Position numbers and translations under genes: made by a program
Source of the DNA: Atherix ibis
Taxonomy: Eukaryota > Arthropoda > Insecta > Diptera > Athericidae
NCBI GenBank assembly: GCA_958298945.1
Contig: OY282609.1
Location: 40,438,954 to 40,502,953 of the forward strand
Direction of reading: 5' to 3'
Length of the DNA stretch: 64,000 nt
Part shown: piece by piece, positions 36,911-49,777 of the stretch
How positions within the stretch are numbered: the first letter of the stretch is position 1
Layout of the letters: the number at the start of each line of letters is the position of its first letter
The notes under the pieces: model-generated
The model's input: only the letters and a program-made list of their open reading frames with translations
Databases searched by the model: none
What the model was told of the DNA's origin: nothing

Positions 36911-39900
36911 GAAATATGTAATAGAAATTTTCAGTAGAAATTTTCAGTAGAAATATGTAATAGAAATTTTCAGTAGAAATTTTCAGTAGAAATTTTCAGT
37001 AGAAATTTTCAGTAGAAATTTTCAGTAGAAATTTTCAGTAGAAATTTTCAGTAGAAATTTTCAGTAAAAATTTTCAATATAAATTTGCAGTAGAAATTTT
37101 CAGTAAAAATTTTCAATATAAATTTGCAGTAGAAATTTTCAGTAAAAATTTTCAGTAGAAATTTTCAGTAGAAATCTTCAGTAGAAATTTTCAGTAGAAA
37201 TTTTCAGTAGAAATTTTAAGTAGATATTTTCAGTAGATATTTTCAGTAGACATTTTCACTAGAAATTTTCAATATAAATTTTCAGTAGTGATTTATTAGT
37301 AGAAATTTTAGTGCGAATTATCAGTAGAAATGTTCAGCATAAATTTTTAGTTGAAATTTTCAGTAGAAATTTTCAGTAGAAATTTTTAGTAGAAATTTTA
37401 AGTTGAAATTTTCAGTAGAAATATGTAGTAGAAATTTTCAGTAGAAATTTTCAGTAGAAATTTTCAGTAGAAATTTTCAGTAAAAATTTTCAATATAAAT
37501 TTGCAGTAGAAATTTTCAGTAGAAATTTTCAGTAGAAATTTTAAGTAGATATTTTCAGTAGATATTTTCAGTAGAAATTTTCAGCAGAAATTTTCAGTAG
37601 AAATTTTCAGTGGAAATTTTCAGTAGAAATTTTCAGTAGAAATTTTTAGTAGAAATTTTCAATATAAATTTTCAGTAGGAATTTTCAGTAGAAATTTTAG
37701 TGCGAATTATCAGTAGAAATGTACAGCATAAATTTTTAGTTGAAGTTTTCAGTAGAAATTTTCAGTAGAAATTTTTAGTAGAAGTTTTCAGTAGAAATTT
37801 TCAGTAGAAATTTTCAGTAGAAATTTTCAGTAGAAATTATCAGTAGAAATTTTCAATATAAATTTTCAGTAGGAATTTTCAGTAGAAATTTTAGTGCGAA
37901 TTATCAGTAGAAATGTTCAGCATAAATTTTTAGTTGAAATTTTCAGTAGAAATCTTCAGTAGAAAATTTTAGTAGAAATTTTTAGTTGAAATTTTCAGTA
38001 GAAATTTGTAGTAGAAATTTTCAGTAGAAATTTTCAGTAGAAATTTTCAGTAGAAATTTTCAGTAGAAATTTTTAGTAGAAATTTTCAGTAAAAATTTTC
38101 AATATAAATTTTCAGTAGGAATTTTCAGTAGAAATTTTCAATATAAATTTTCAGTAGAAATTTTCAGTTAAAAATTTTAGTGCGAATTATCAGTAGAAAT
38201 GTTCATCATAAATTTTTAGTTGAAATTTTCAGTAAAAATTTTCAGTAGAAATTTTTAGTAGAAATTTTCAGTAGAAATTTTCAGTAGAAATTTTCAGTAG
38301 AAATTTTCAGTAGAAATTTTCAGTAGAAATTTTCAGTAGAAATTTTCAGTAGAAATTATCAGTAGAAATTTTCAATATAAATTTTCAGTAGGAATTTTCA
38401 GTAGAAATTTTAGTGCAAATTATCAGTAGAAATGTTCAGCATAAATTTTTAGTTGAAATTTTCAGTAGAAATTTTCAGTAGAAATTTTTAGTAGAAATTT
38501 TCAGCAGAAATTTTCAGTAGAAATTTTCAGTAGAAATTTTCTGTAAAAATTTTCAGTAGAAATAGTTAGTAGAAATTTTCAGTAGGAATTTTCAGTAGAA
38601 ATTTTCAGTAAAAATTTTCAATATAAATTTGCAGTAGAAATTTTCAGTAAAAATTTTCAGTAGAAATTTTCAGTAGAAATCTTCAGTAGAAATTTTCAGT
38701 AGAAATTTTCAGTAGAAATTTTAAGTAGATATTTTCAGTAGATATTTTCAGTAGACATTTTCACTAGAAATTTTCAATATAAATTTTCAGTAGGGATTTA
38801 TTAGTAGAAATTTTAGTGCGAATTATCAGTAGAAATGTTCAGCATAAATTTTTAGTTGAAATTTTCAGTAGAAATTTTCAGTAGAAATTTTTAGTAGAAA
38901 TTTTTAGTTGAAATTTTCAGTAGAAATATGTAGTAGAAATTTTCAGTAGAAATTTTCAGTAGAAATTTTCAGTAGAAATTTTCAGTAAAAATTTTCAATA
39001 TAAATTTGCAGTAGAAATTTTCAGTAGAAATTTTCAGTAAAAATTTTCAGTAGAAACTTTCAGTAGAAATCTTCAGTAGAAATTTTCAGTAGTAATTTTA
39101 AGTAGATATTTTCAGTAGATATTTTCAGTAGATATTTTCAGTAGAAATTTTCAGTACAAATTTTCAGTACAAATTTTCAGTAAAAATTTTCAATATAAAT
39201 TTTTAGTAGGGATTTATTAGTAGAAATTTTAGTGCGAATTATCAGTAGAAATGTTCAGCATAAATTTTTAGTTGAAATTTTCAGTAGAAATTTTCAGTAG
39301 AAATTTTTAGTAGAAATTTTTAGTTGAAATTTTCAGTAGAAATTTTCAGTAGTAATTTTCAGTAAAAATTTTCAGTAGAAATTTTCAGTAGAAATTTTCA
39401 GTAAATATTTTCTATATAAATTTTCAGTAGAAATTTTCAGTAAAAACTTTCAGTAGAAATTTTCAGTAGAAATCTTCAGTAGAAATTTTCAGTAGAAACT
39501 TTCAGTAGTAATTTTCAGTAAAAATTTTCAGTAGAAATTTTTAGTTGAAATTTTCAGTAGAAATTTGTAGTAGAAATTTTCAGTAGAAATTTGTAGTAGA
39601 AATTTTCAGTAGAAATTTTCAGTTGAAATTTTCAGTAGAAATTTTCAGTAGTAATTTTCAGTAAAAATTTTCAGTAGAAATTTTAAGTAGATATTTTCAG
39701 TAGATATTTTCAGTAGATATTTTCAGTAGATATTTTCAGTAGAAATTTTCAGTTGAAATTTTCAGTAGAAATTTTCAGTAGAAATTTTCAATATAAATTT
39801 TCGGTAGGAATTTTCAGTAGAAATTTTAGTGCGAATAATCAGTAGAAATGTTCAGCATAATTTTTAGTTGAAATTTTCAGTAGAAATTTTCAGTAGAAAT

Positions 39901-40076
39901 TTTTAGTAGAAATTTTCAGTAGAAATTTTCAGTAGAAATTTTCAGTAGAAATTTTCAGTAGAAATTATCAGTAGAAATTTTCAATATAAATTTTCAGTAG
40001 GAATTTTCAGTAGAAATTTTAGTGAAAATTATCAGTAGAAATATTCAGCATAAATTTTTAGTTGAAATTTTCAGTA
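36911..40076. repeat. 3166-bp tandem duplication, copy 2
   Basis: Second, apparently identical copy. After the last anchor (40,021) copy 2 goes on into consensus monomers where copy 1 enters ATATGTAATAG, which fixes the joint at about 36,911. It is either a very recent duplication or an assembly duplication. Confidence 0.92.
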
Positions 40077-40594
40077 GAAATTTTCAGTAGAAATTTTCAG
40101 TAGAAATTTTCAGTAGAAATTTTCAGTAGAAATTTTCAGTAAAAATTTTCAGTAAAAATTTTCAGTAGAAATCTTCAGTAGAAATTTTCAGTAGAAATTT
40201 TAAGTAGATATTTTGAGTAGATATTTTTAGTATATATTTTCAATAGAAATTTTCAGTAGAAATTTTCAGTACAAATATTTAGTAGAAATTTTCAATATAA
40301 ATTTTCAGTAGGGATTTATTAGTAGAAATTTTAGTGCGAATTATCAGTAGAAATGTTCAGTATAAATTTTTTAGTTGAAATTTTCAGTAGAAATTTTCAG
40401 TAGAAATTTTTAGTAGAAATTTTTAGTTGAAATTTTCAGTAGAAATTTGTAATAGAAATTTTCAGTCGATATTTTCAGTAAAAATTTTCAATATAAATTT
40501 TCAGTAGAAATTTTCAGTAGAAATTTTCAGTAAAAATTTTCAGTAAAAACTTTCAGTAGAAATTTTCAGTAGAAATCTTCAGTAGAAATTTTCA
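40077..40594. repeat. Type-I spacer with TATATTTT and TTTAGTAG variants
   Basis: Landmarks TTTTGAGTAGATATTTTTAG, AGTATATATTTT, ACAAATATTTAG and a 14-bp TTTTTTAGTTG monomer (about 40,368) also occur in the same order at 3228-3400 in domain I, so this piece is related to the left end of the window. No adjacent duplicate was found. Confidence 0.7.
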
Positions 40595-43500
40595 GTAGAA
40601 ATTTTAAGTAGATATTTTCAGTAGATATTTTCAGTAGAAATTTTCAGCAGAAATTTTCAGTAGAAATTTTCAGTGGAAATTTTCAGTAGAAATTTTCAGT
40701 AGAAATTTTTAGTAGAAATTTTCAATATAAATTTTCAGTAGGAATTTTCAGTAGAAATTTTAGTGCGAATTCTCAGTAGAAATGTACAGCATAAATTTTT
40801 AGTTGAAGTTTTCAGTAGAAATTTTCAGTAGAAATTTTTAGTAGAAGTTTTCAGTAGAAATTTTCAGTAGAAATTTTCAGTAGAAATTTTCAGTAGAAAT
40901 TTTAGTGCGAATTATCAGTAGAAATGTTCAGCATAAATTTTTAGTTGAAATTTTCAGTAGAAATCTTCAGTAGAAAATTTTAGTAGAAATTTTTAGTTGA
41001 AATTTTCAGTAGAAATTTGTAGTAGAAATTTTCAGTAGAAATTTTCAGTAGAAATTTTCAGTAGAAATTTTCAGTAGAAATTTTTAGTAGAAATTTTCAG
41101 TAAAAATTTTCAATATAAATTTTCAGTAGGAATTTTCAGTAGAAATTTTCAATATAAATTTTCAGTAGAAATTTTCAGTAAAAATTTTAGTGCGAATTAT
41201 CAGTAGAAATGTTCATCATAAATTTTTAGTTGAAATTTTCAGTAAAAATTTTCAGTAGAAATTTTTAGTAGAAATTTTCAGTAGAAATTTTCAGTAGAAA
41301 TTTTCAGTAGAAATTTTCAGTAGAAATTTTCAGTAGAAATTTTCAGTAGAAATTATCAGTAGAAATTTTCAATATAAATTTTCAGTAGGAATTTTCAGTA
41401 GAAATTTTAGTGCAAATTATCAGTAGAAATGTTCAGCATAAATTTTTAGTTGAAATTTTCAGTAGAAATTTTCAGTAGAAATTTTTAGTAGAAATTTTCA
41501 GCAGAAATTTTCAGTAGAAATTTTCAGTAGAAATTTTCTGTAAAAATTTTCAGTAGAAATAGTTAGTAGAAATTTTCAGTAGGAATTTTCAGAGAAATGT
41601 TCAGTAGTAATTTTCAGAGAAATTTTCAGTAGAAATTTTCAGTAGGAATTTTCAATAGAAATTTAAGTAGAAATTTCCATTAGAAATTTTCAGTAGAAAT
41701 TTTCATTAGAAAATTTGAGTAGAAATTTTCAGTAGAAATTTCCAGCAGATATTTTCAGTAGATCTTTCAGTAGATATTTTCAGTAGAAATTTTTAGTAGA
41801 AATCTTAAGTAGAAATTTTCAGTAGAAATTTTAAGTAGATATTTTCAGTAGATATTTTCAGTAGATATTTTCAGTAGATATTTTCAGTAGGAATTTTCAG
41901 TAGAAATTTTAGTGCGAATTATCAGTAGAAATATACAGCATAAATTTTTAGTTGAAGTTTTCAGTAGAAATTTCAGTAGAAATTTTTAGTAGAAGTTTTC
42001 AGTAGACATTTTCAGTAGAAAATTTTCAGTAGAAATTTTTATTAGAAATTATCAGTAGAAATTTTTAATATAAATTTTCAGTAGGAATTTTCAGTAGAAA
42101 TTTTAGTGCGAATTATCAGTAGAAATGTTCAGCATAAATTTTTAGTTGAAATTTTCAGTAGAAATCTTCAGTAGAAATTTTTAGTAGAAATTTTTAGTTG
42201 AAATTTTCAGTAGAAATTTGTAGTAGAAATTTGTAGTAGAAATTTTCAGTAGAAATTTTCAGTAGAAATTTTCAGTAGAAATTTTCAGTAGAAATTTTCA
42301 GTAAAAATTTTCAATATAAATTTTCAGTAGGAAATTTCAGTAGAAATTTTCAATATAAATTTTCAGTAGAAATTTTAGTGCGAATTATCAGTAGAAATGT
42401 TCATCATAAATTTTTAGTTGAAATTTTCAGTAAAAATTTTCAGTAGAAATTTTTAGTAGAAATTTTCAGTAGCAATTTTCAGTAGAAATTATCAGTAGAA
42501 ATTTTCAATATAAATTTTCAGTAGGGATTTATTAGTAGAAATTTTAGTGCGAATTATCAGTAGAAATGTTCAGCATAAATTTTTACTTGAAATTTTCAGT
42601 AGAAATTTTCAGTAGAAATTTTTAGTAGAAATTTTTAGTTGAAATTTTCAGTAGAAATATGTAGTCGAAATTTTCAGTAGAAATTTTCAGTAGAAATTTT
42701 CAGTAGAAATTTTCAGTAGAAATATTCAGTAAAAATTTTCAGTAAAAATTTTAAGTAGATATTTTCAGTAGATATTTTCAGTAGATATTTTCAGTAGATA
42801 TTTTCAGTAGAAATTTTCAGTAGAAATTTTCAGTACAAATATTCAGTAGAAATTTTCAGTAGAAATTTTCAATATAAATTTTCAGTAGGGATTTATTAGT
42901 AGAAATTTTAGTGCGAATTATCAGTAGAAATGTTCAGCAAAAATTTTTAGTTGAAATTTTCAGTAGAAATTTTCAGTAGAAATTTTTAGTAGAAATTTTG
43001 AGTTGAAATTTCCAGTAGAAATTTGTAGTAGAAATTATTTTCAGTCGAAATTTGTAGTAGAAATTTTCAGTAGAAATTTTTAGTAGAAATTTTCAGTAGA
43101 AATTTTTAGTAGAAATTTTCAGTAAACATTTTTAGTAGAAATTTTCAGTAAAAGTTTTCAATATAAATTTTCAGTAGAAATTTTCAGTAGAAATTTTCAA
43201 TAAAAACTTTCAGTAGAAATTTTCAGTAGAAATCTTCAGTAGAAATTTTCAGTAGAAATTTTAAGTAGATATTTTTAGTAGATATTTTCAGTAGATATTT
43301 TCAGTAGAAATTTTCAGTAGAAATTTTCAGTAGAAATTTTCAGTAGAAATTTTCAGTAGAAATTTTCTATATAAATTTTCAGTAGGAATTTTCAGTAGAA
43401 ATTTTAGTGCGAATTATCAGTAGAAATGTACAGCATAAATTTTTAGTTGAAATTTTCAGTAGAAATTTTCAGTAGAAATTTTTAGTAGAAATTTTGAGTA

Positions 43501-44390
43501 GAAATTTTCAGTAGAAATTTTCAGTAGAAATTTGCAGTAGGAATTTTCAGTAGAAATTTTAGTGCGAATTATCAGTAGAAATTTTCAGTAAAAATTTTTA
43601 GTAGAAATTTTCAGTAAAAATTTTCAATATAAATTTTCAGTAGAAATTTTCAGTAGAAATTTTCAATAAAAACTTTCAGTAGAATTTTTCAGTAGAAATC
43701 TTCAGTAGAAATTTTCAGTAGAAATTTTAAGTAGATATTTTTAGTAGATATTTTCAGTAGATATTTTCAGTAGAAATTTTCAGTAGAAATTTTCAGTAGA
43801 AATTTTCAGTAGAAATTTTCAGTAGAAATTTTCTATATAAATTTTCAGTAGGAATTTTCAGTAGAAATTTTAGTGCGAATTATCAGTAGAAATGTACAGC
43901 ATAAATTTTTAGTTGAAATTTTCAGTAGAAATTTTCAGTAGAAATTTTTAGTAGAAATTTTCAGTAGAAATTTTCAGTAGAAATTTTCAGTAGAAATTTG
44001 CAGTAGGAATTTTCAGTAGAAATTTTAGTGCGAATTATCAGTAGAAATGTTCAGCATAAATTTTTAGTTGAAATTTTCAGTAGAAATTTTCAATATAAAT
44101 TTTCAGTAGGAATTTTCAGTAAAAATTTTAATGCGAATTATCAGTAGAAATGTTCATCATAAATTTTTAGTTGAAATTTTCAGTAAAAATTTTCAGTAGA
44201 AATTTTTAGTAGAAATTTTCAGTAGAAATTTTCAGTAGAAATGTTCAGTAGAAATTATCAGTAGAAATTTTCAATATAAATTTTCAGTAGGGATTTATTA
44301 GTAGAAATTTTAGTGCGAATTATCAGTAGAAATGTTCAGCATAAATTTTTAGTTGAAATTTTCAGTAGAAATATGTAGTAGAAATTTTCT
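40595..44390. repeat. About 4.3-kb duplication, copy 1
   Basis: Matches about 44,857-48,791. The offset drifts: 4262 (CAGTGGAAATTTT 40,671/44,933), 4314 (anchor 40,905/45,219), 4301 (CCATTAG 41,677/45,978; GATCTTTCAG 41,761/46,062), 4392 (ATATACAGCATAAA 41,931/46,323), 4414 (CAGTCG 43,044/47,458) and 4401 (anchor 44,313/48,714). Copy 1 lacks seven monomers after the GATATTTT run near 41,885 that copy 2 keeps. It has an odd GAAATTATTTTCAG monomer at 43,031 with 3 extra bases. Confidence 0.82.
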
Positions 44391-44856
44391 ATATAAATTT
44401 TCAGTAGGAATTTTCAGTAGTAATTTTAGTGCGAATTATCAGTAGAAATGTACAGCATAAATTTTTAGTTGAAATTTTCAGTAGAAATTTTCAGTAGAAA
44501 TTTTTAGTAGAAATTTTCAGTAGAAATTTTCAGTAAAAATTTTCAGTAGAAATTTGCAGTAGGAATTTTCACTAGAAATTTTCAGTAGAAATTTTCAGTA
44601 GAAATTTTTAGTAGAAATTTTCAATATAAATTTTCAGTAGGAATTTTCAGTAGAAATTTTAGTGCGAATTATCAGTAGAAATGTACAGCATAAATTTTTA
44701 GTTGAAGTTTTCAGTAGAAATTTTCAGTAGAAATTTTTAGTAGAAGTTTTCAGTAGAAATTTTCAGTAGAAATTTTCAGTAGAAATTTTCAGTAGAAATT
44801 ATCAGTAGAAATTTTCAATATAAATTTTCAGTAGGAATTTTCAGTAGAAATTTTCA
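44391..44856. repeat. Short linking stretch with two TACAGCATAAA anchors
   Basis: Between the two 4.3-kb copies. It holds a TATATAAATTTT entry, two anchors of the TACAGCATAAA kind (about 44,430 and 44,660) and TTGAAGTTTT monomers. The second anchor block resembles the start of the following copy (about 45,000-45,180), so a local duplication of roughly 0.36 kb also occurred here. Confidence 0.65.
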
Positions 44857-47800
44857 GTAGAAATTTTAAGTAGATATTTTCAGTAGATATTTTCAGTAGA
44901 AATTTTCAGCAGAAATTTTCAGTAGAAATTTTCAGTGGAAATTTTCAGTAGAAATTTTCAGTAGAAATTTTTAGTAGAAATTTTCAATATAAATTTTCAG
45001 TAGGAATTTTCAGTAGAAATTTTAGTGCGAATTATCAGTAGAAATGTACAGCATAAATTTTTAGTTGAAGTTTTCAGTAGAAATTTTCAGTAGAAATTTT
45101 TAGTAGAAGTTTTCAGTAGAAATTTTCAGTAGAAATTTTCAGTAGAAATTTTCAGTAGAAATTATCAGTAGAAATTTTCAATATAAATTTTCAGTAGGAA
45201 TTTTCAGTAGAAATTTTAGTGCGAATTATCAGTAGAAATGTTTAGCATAAATTTTTAGTTGAAATTTTCAGTAGAAATCTTCAGTAGAAAATTTTAGTAG
45301 AAATTTTTAGTTTAAATTTTCAGTAGAAATTTGTAGTAGAAATTTTCAGTAGAAATTTTCAGTAGAAATTTTCAGTAGAAATTTTCAGTAGAAATTTTCA
45401 GTAAAAATTTTCAATATAAATTTTCAGTAGGAATTTTCAGTAGAAATTTTCAATATAAATTTTCAGTAGAAATTTTCAGTAAAAATTTTAGTGCGAATTA
45501 TCAGTAGAAATGTTCATCATAAATTTTTAGTTGAAATTTTCAGTAAAAATTTTCAGTAGAAATTTTTAGTAGAAATTTTCAGTAGAAATTTTCAGTAGAA
45601 ATTTTCAGTAGAAATTTTCAGTAGAAATTTTCAGTAGAAATTTTCAGTAGAAATTATCAGTAGAAATTTTCAATATAAATTTTCAGTAGGAATTTTCAGT
45701 AGAAATTTTAGTGCAAATTATCAGTAGAAATGTTCAGCATAAATTTTTAGTTGAAATTTTCAGTAGAAATTTTCAGTAGAAATTTTTAGTAGAAATTTTC
45801 AGCAGAAATTTTCAGTAGAAATTTTCAGTAGAAATTTTCTGTAAAAATTTTCAGTAGAAATAGTTAGTAGAAATTTTCAGTAGCAATTTTCAGAGAAATG
45901 TTCAGTAGTAATTTTCAGAGAAATTTTCAGTAGAAATTTTCAGTAGGAATTTTCAATAGAAATTTAAGTAGAAATTTCCATTAGAAATTTTCAGTAGAAA
46001 TTTTCATTAGAAAATTTGAGTAGAAATTTTCAGTAGAAATTTCCAGCAGATATTTTCAGTAGATCTTTCAGTAGATATTTTCAGTAGAAATTTTTAGTAG
46101 AAATCTTAAGTAGAAATTTTCAGTAGAAATTTTAAGTAGATATTTTCAGTAGATATTTTCAGTAGATATTTTCAGTAGATATTTTCAGTAGAAATTTTCA
46201 GTAGAAATTTTCAGTAGAAATTTTCAGTAGAAATTTTCAGTAGAAATTTTCAGTAGAAATTTTCAATATAAATTTTCAGTTGGAATTTTCAGTAGAAATT
46301 TTAGTGCGAATTATCAGTAGAAATATACAGCATAAATTTTTAGTTGAAGTTTTCAGTAGAAATTTCAGTAGAAATTTTTAGTAGAAGTTTTCAGTAGACA
46401 TTTTCAGTAGAAATTTTCAGTAGAAATTTTCATTAGAAATTATCAGTAGAAATTTTTAATATAAATTTTCAGTAGGAATTTTCAGTAGAAATTTTAGTGC
46501 GAATTATCAGTAGAAATGTTCAGCATAAATTTTTAGTTGAAATTTTCAGTAGAAATCTTCAGTAGAAATTTTTAGTAGAAATTTTTAGTTGAAATTTTCA
46601 GTAGAAATTTGTAGTAGAAATTTGTAGTAGAAATTTTCAGTAGAAATTTTCAGTAGAAATTTTCAGTAGAAATTTTCAGTAGAAATTTTCAGTAAAAATT
46701 TTCAATATAAATTTTCAGTAGGAAATTTCAGTAGAAATTTTCAATATAAATTTTCAGTAGAAATTTTAGTGCGAATTATCAGTAGAAATGTTCATCATAA
46801 ATTTTTAGTTGAAATTTTCAGTAAAAATTTTCAGTAGAAATTTTTAGTAGAAATTTTTAGTAGAAATTTTCAGTAGCAATTTTCAGTAGAAATTATCAGT
46901 AGAAATTTTCAATATAAATTTTCAGTAGGGATTTATTAGTAGAAATTTTAGTGCGAATTATCAGTAGAAATGTTCAGCATAAATTTTTACTTGAAATTTT
47001 CAGTAGAAATTTTCAGTAGAAATTTTTAGTAGAAATTTTTAGTTGAAATTTTCAGTAGAAATATGTAGTCGAAATTTTCAGTAGAAATTTTCAGTAGAAA
47101 TTTTCAGTAGAAATTTTCAGTAGAAATTTTCAGTAGAAATCTTCAGTAAAAATTTTCAGTAAAAATTTTAAGTAGATATTTTCAGTAGATATTTTCAGTA
47201 GATATTTTCAGTAGATATTTTCAGTAGAAATTTTCAGTAGAAATTTTCAGTACAAATATTCAGTAGAAATTTTCAGTAGAAATTTTCAATATAAATTTTC
47301 AGTAGGGATTTATTAGTAGAAATTTTAGTGCGAATTATCAGTAGAAATGTTCAGCAAAAATTTTTAGTTGAAATTTTCAGTAGAAATTTTCAGTAGAAAT
47401 TTTTAGTAGAAATTTTGAGTTGAAATTTCCAGTAGAAATTTGTAGTAGAAATTTTCAGTCGAAATTTGTAGTAGAAATTTTCAGTACAAATTTTTAGTAG
47501 AAATTTTCAGTAGAAATTTTTAGTAGAAATTTTCAGTAAAAATTTTTAGTAGAAATTTTCAGTAAAAATTTTCAATATAAATTTTCAGTAGAAATTTTCA
47601 GTAGAAATTTTCAATAAAAAGTTTCAGTAGAAATTTTCAGTAGAAATCTTCAGTAGAAATTTTCAGTAGAAATTTTCAGTAGATATTTTTAGTAGATATT
47701 TTCAGTAGATATTTTCAGTAGAAATTTTCAGTAGAAATTTTCAGTAGAAATTTTCAGTAGAAATTTTCAGTAGAAATTTTCTATATAAATTTTCAGTAGG

Positions 47801-48791
47801 AATTTTCAGTAGAAATTTTAGTGCGAATTATCAGTAGAAATGTACAGCATAAATTTTTAGTTGAAATTTTCAGTAGAAATTTTCAGTAGAAATTTTTAGT
47901 AGAAATTTTCAGTAGAAATTTTCAGTAGAAATTTTCAGTAGAAATTTGCAGTAGGAATTTTCAGTAGAAATTTTAGTGCGAATTATCAGTAGAAATTTTC
48001 AGTAAAAATTTTTAGTAGAAATTTTCAGTAAAAATTTTCAATATAAATTTTCAGTAGAAATTTTCAGTAGAAATTTTCAATAAAAACTTTCAGTAGAAAT
48101 TTTCAGTAGAAATCTTCAGTAGAAATTTTCAGTAGAAATTTTAAGTAGATATTTTTAGTAGATATTTTCAGTAGATATTTTCAGTAGAAATTTTCAGTAG
48201 AAATTTTCAGTAGAAATTTTCAGTAGAAATTTTCTATATAAATTTTCAGTAGGAATTTTCAGTAGAAATTTTAGTGCGAATTATCAGTAGAAATGTACAG
48301 CATAAATTTTTAGTTGAAATTTTCAGTAGAAATTTTCAGTAGAAATTTTTAGTAGAAATTTTCAGTAGAAATTTTCAGTAGAAATTTTCAGTAGAAATTT
48401 GCAGTAGGAATTTTCAGTAGAAATTTTAGTGCGAATTATCAGTAGAAATGTTCAGCATAAATTTTTAGTTGAAATTTTCAGTAGAAATTTTCAATATAAA
48501 TTTTCAGTAGGAATTTTCAGTAAAAATTTTAATGCGAATTATCAGTAGAAATGTTCATCATAAATTTTTAGTTGAAATTTTCAGTAAAAATTTTCAGTAG
48601 AAATTTTTAGTAGAAATTTTCAGTAGAAATTTTCAGTAGAAATGTTCAGTAGAAATTATCAGTAGAAATTTTCAATATAAATTTTCAGTAGGGATTTATT
48701 AGTAGAAATTTTAGTGCGAATTATCAGTAGAAATGTTCAGCATAAATTTTTAGTTGAAATTTTCAGTAGAAATATGTAGTAGAAATTTTCA
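44857..48791. repeat. About 4.4-kb duplication, copy 2
   Basis: Second and longer copy of 40,595-44,390, with all landmarks in the same order. Excess length comes from extra monomers near 45,100 (52 bp), 46,190 (91 bp) and 46,850 (13 bp). The two copies part where copy 1 reads TTTTCTATATAAA (44,390) and copy 2 reads TTTTCAGTAG (48,791). Confidence 0.82.
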
Positions 48792-48888
48792 GTAGAAATT
48801 TTCCATAGAAATTTTCAGTAGAAATTTTCAGTAGAAATTTTCAGTAGAAATTTTCAGTAAAAATTTTCAATATAAATTTGCAGTAGAA
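48000..48888. repeat. About 0.9-kb duplication, copy 1 (dispersed, offset 1778-1804)
   Basis: Matches about 49,778-50,692: CAGTAAAAATTTTTAG 48,003/49,781 (1778), TTTTCTATATAAA C48234/C50038 (1804), TTCCATAG 48,803/50,607 (1804) and TTTGCAGTAG 48,880/50,684 (1804). The 26-bp step equals two extra monomers in copy 2. This block overlaps the right end of the 4.4-kb copy, so it was duplicated later or separately. Confidence 0.8.
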
Positions 48889-48959
48889 ATTTTCAGTAGA
48901 AATTTTCAGTAGAAATTTTCAGTAGAAATTTTCAGTAAAAATTTTCAGTAGAAATTTTC

Positions 48960-49390
48960 AGTAGAAATCTTCAGTAGAAATTTTCAGTAGAAATTTTAAG
49001 TAGGTATTTTGAGTAGATATTTTTAGTAGATATTTTCAGTAGAAATATTCAGTAGAAATTTTCAGTACAAATATTGAGTAGAAATTTGCAGTAGAAATTT
49101 TCAATATAAATTTTCAGTAGGGATTTATTAGTAGAAATTTTAGTGCGAATTATCAGTAGAAATGTTCAGCATAAATTTTAAGTTAAAATTTTCAGTAGAA
49201 ATTTTCAGTAGAAATTTTTAGTAGAAATTTTTAGTTGAAATTTTCAGTAGAAATTTTTAATTGAAATTTTCAGTAAAAACTTTCAGTAGAAATTTTCAGT
49301 AGAAATCTTCAGTAGAAATTTTCAGTAGAAATTTTAATAAGATATTTTCAGTAGATATTTTCAGTAGATATTTTCAGTAGAAATTTTCAG
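48960..49390. repeat. 0.43-kb block repeated at offset 2465, copy 1
   Basis: Landmarks TAGGTATTTTGAG 49,001/51,466, TTTTAAGTTAAAA 49,180/51,645 and TTTTAATAAGATATTTT 49,336/51,801 all sit at offset 2465. TAGGTATTTT and AAGTTAAAA are seen only in these related blocks, which makes the relationship clear. Confidence 0.82.
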
Positions 49391-49777
49391 TAGAAATTTT
49401 CAGTAGAAATCTTCAGTAAAAATTTTCAGTAAAAATTTTAAGTAGATATTTTCAGTAGATATTTTCAGTAGATATTTTCAGTAGAAATTTTCAGTAGAAA
49501 TTTTCAGTACAAATATTCAGTAGAAATTTTCAGTAGAAATTTTCAATATAAATTTTCAGTAGGGATTTATTAGTAGAATTTTTAGTGCGAATTATCAGTA
49601 GAAATGTTCAGCAAAAATTTTTAGTTGAAATTTTCAGTAGAAATTTTCAGTAGAAATTTTTAGTAGAAATTTTGAGTTGAAATTTTCAGTAGAAATTTGT
49701 AGTAGAAATTTTCAGTCGAAATTTGTAGTAGAAATTTTCAGTAGAAATTTTCAGTAGAAATTTTTAGTAGAAATTTT

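Noticed and set aside
33745..40076. Long direct repeats as LTRs of a retrotransposon
   Set aside because: The repeated blocks are themselves satellite and lie directly against each other with no internal coding region, primer site or target-site duplication.
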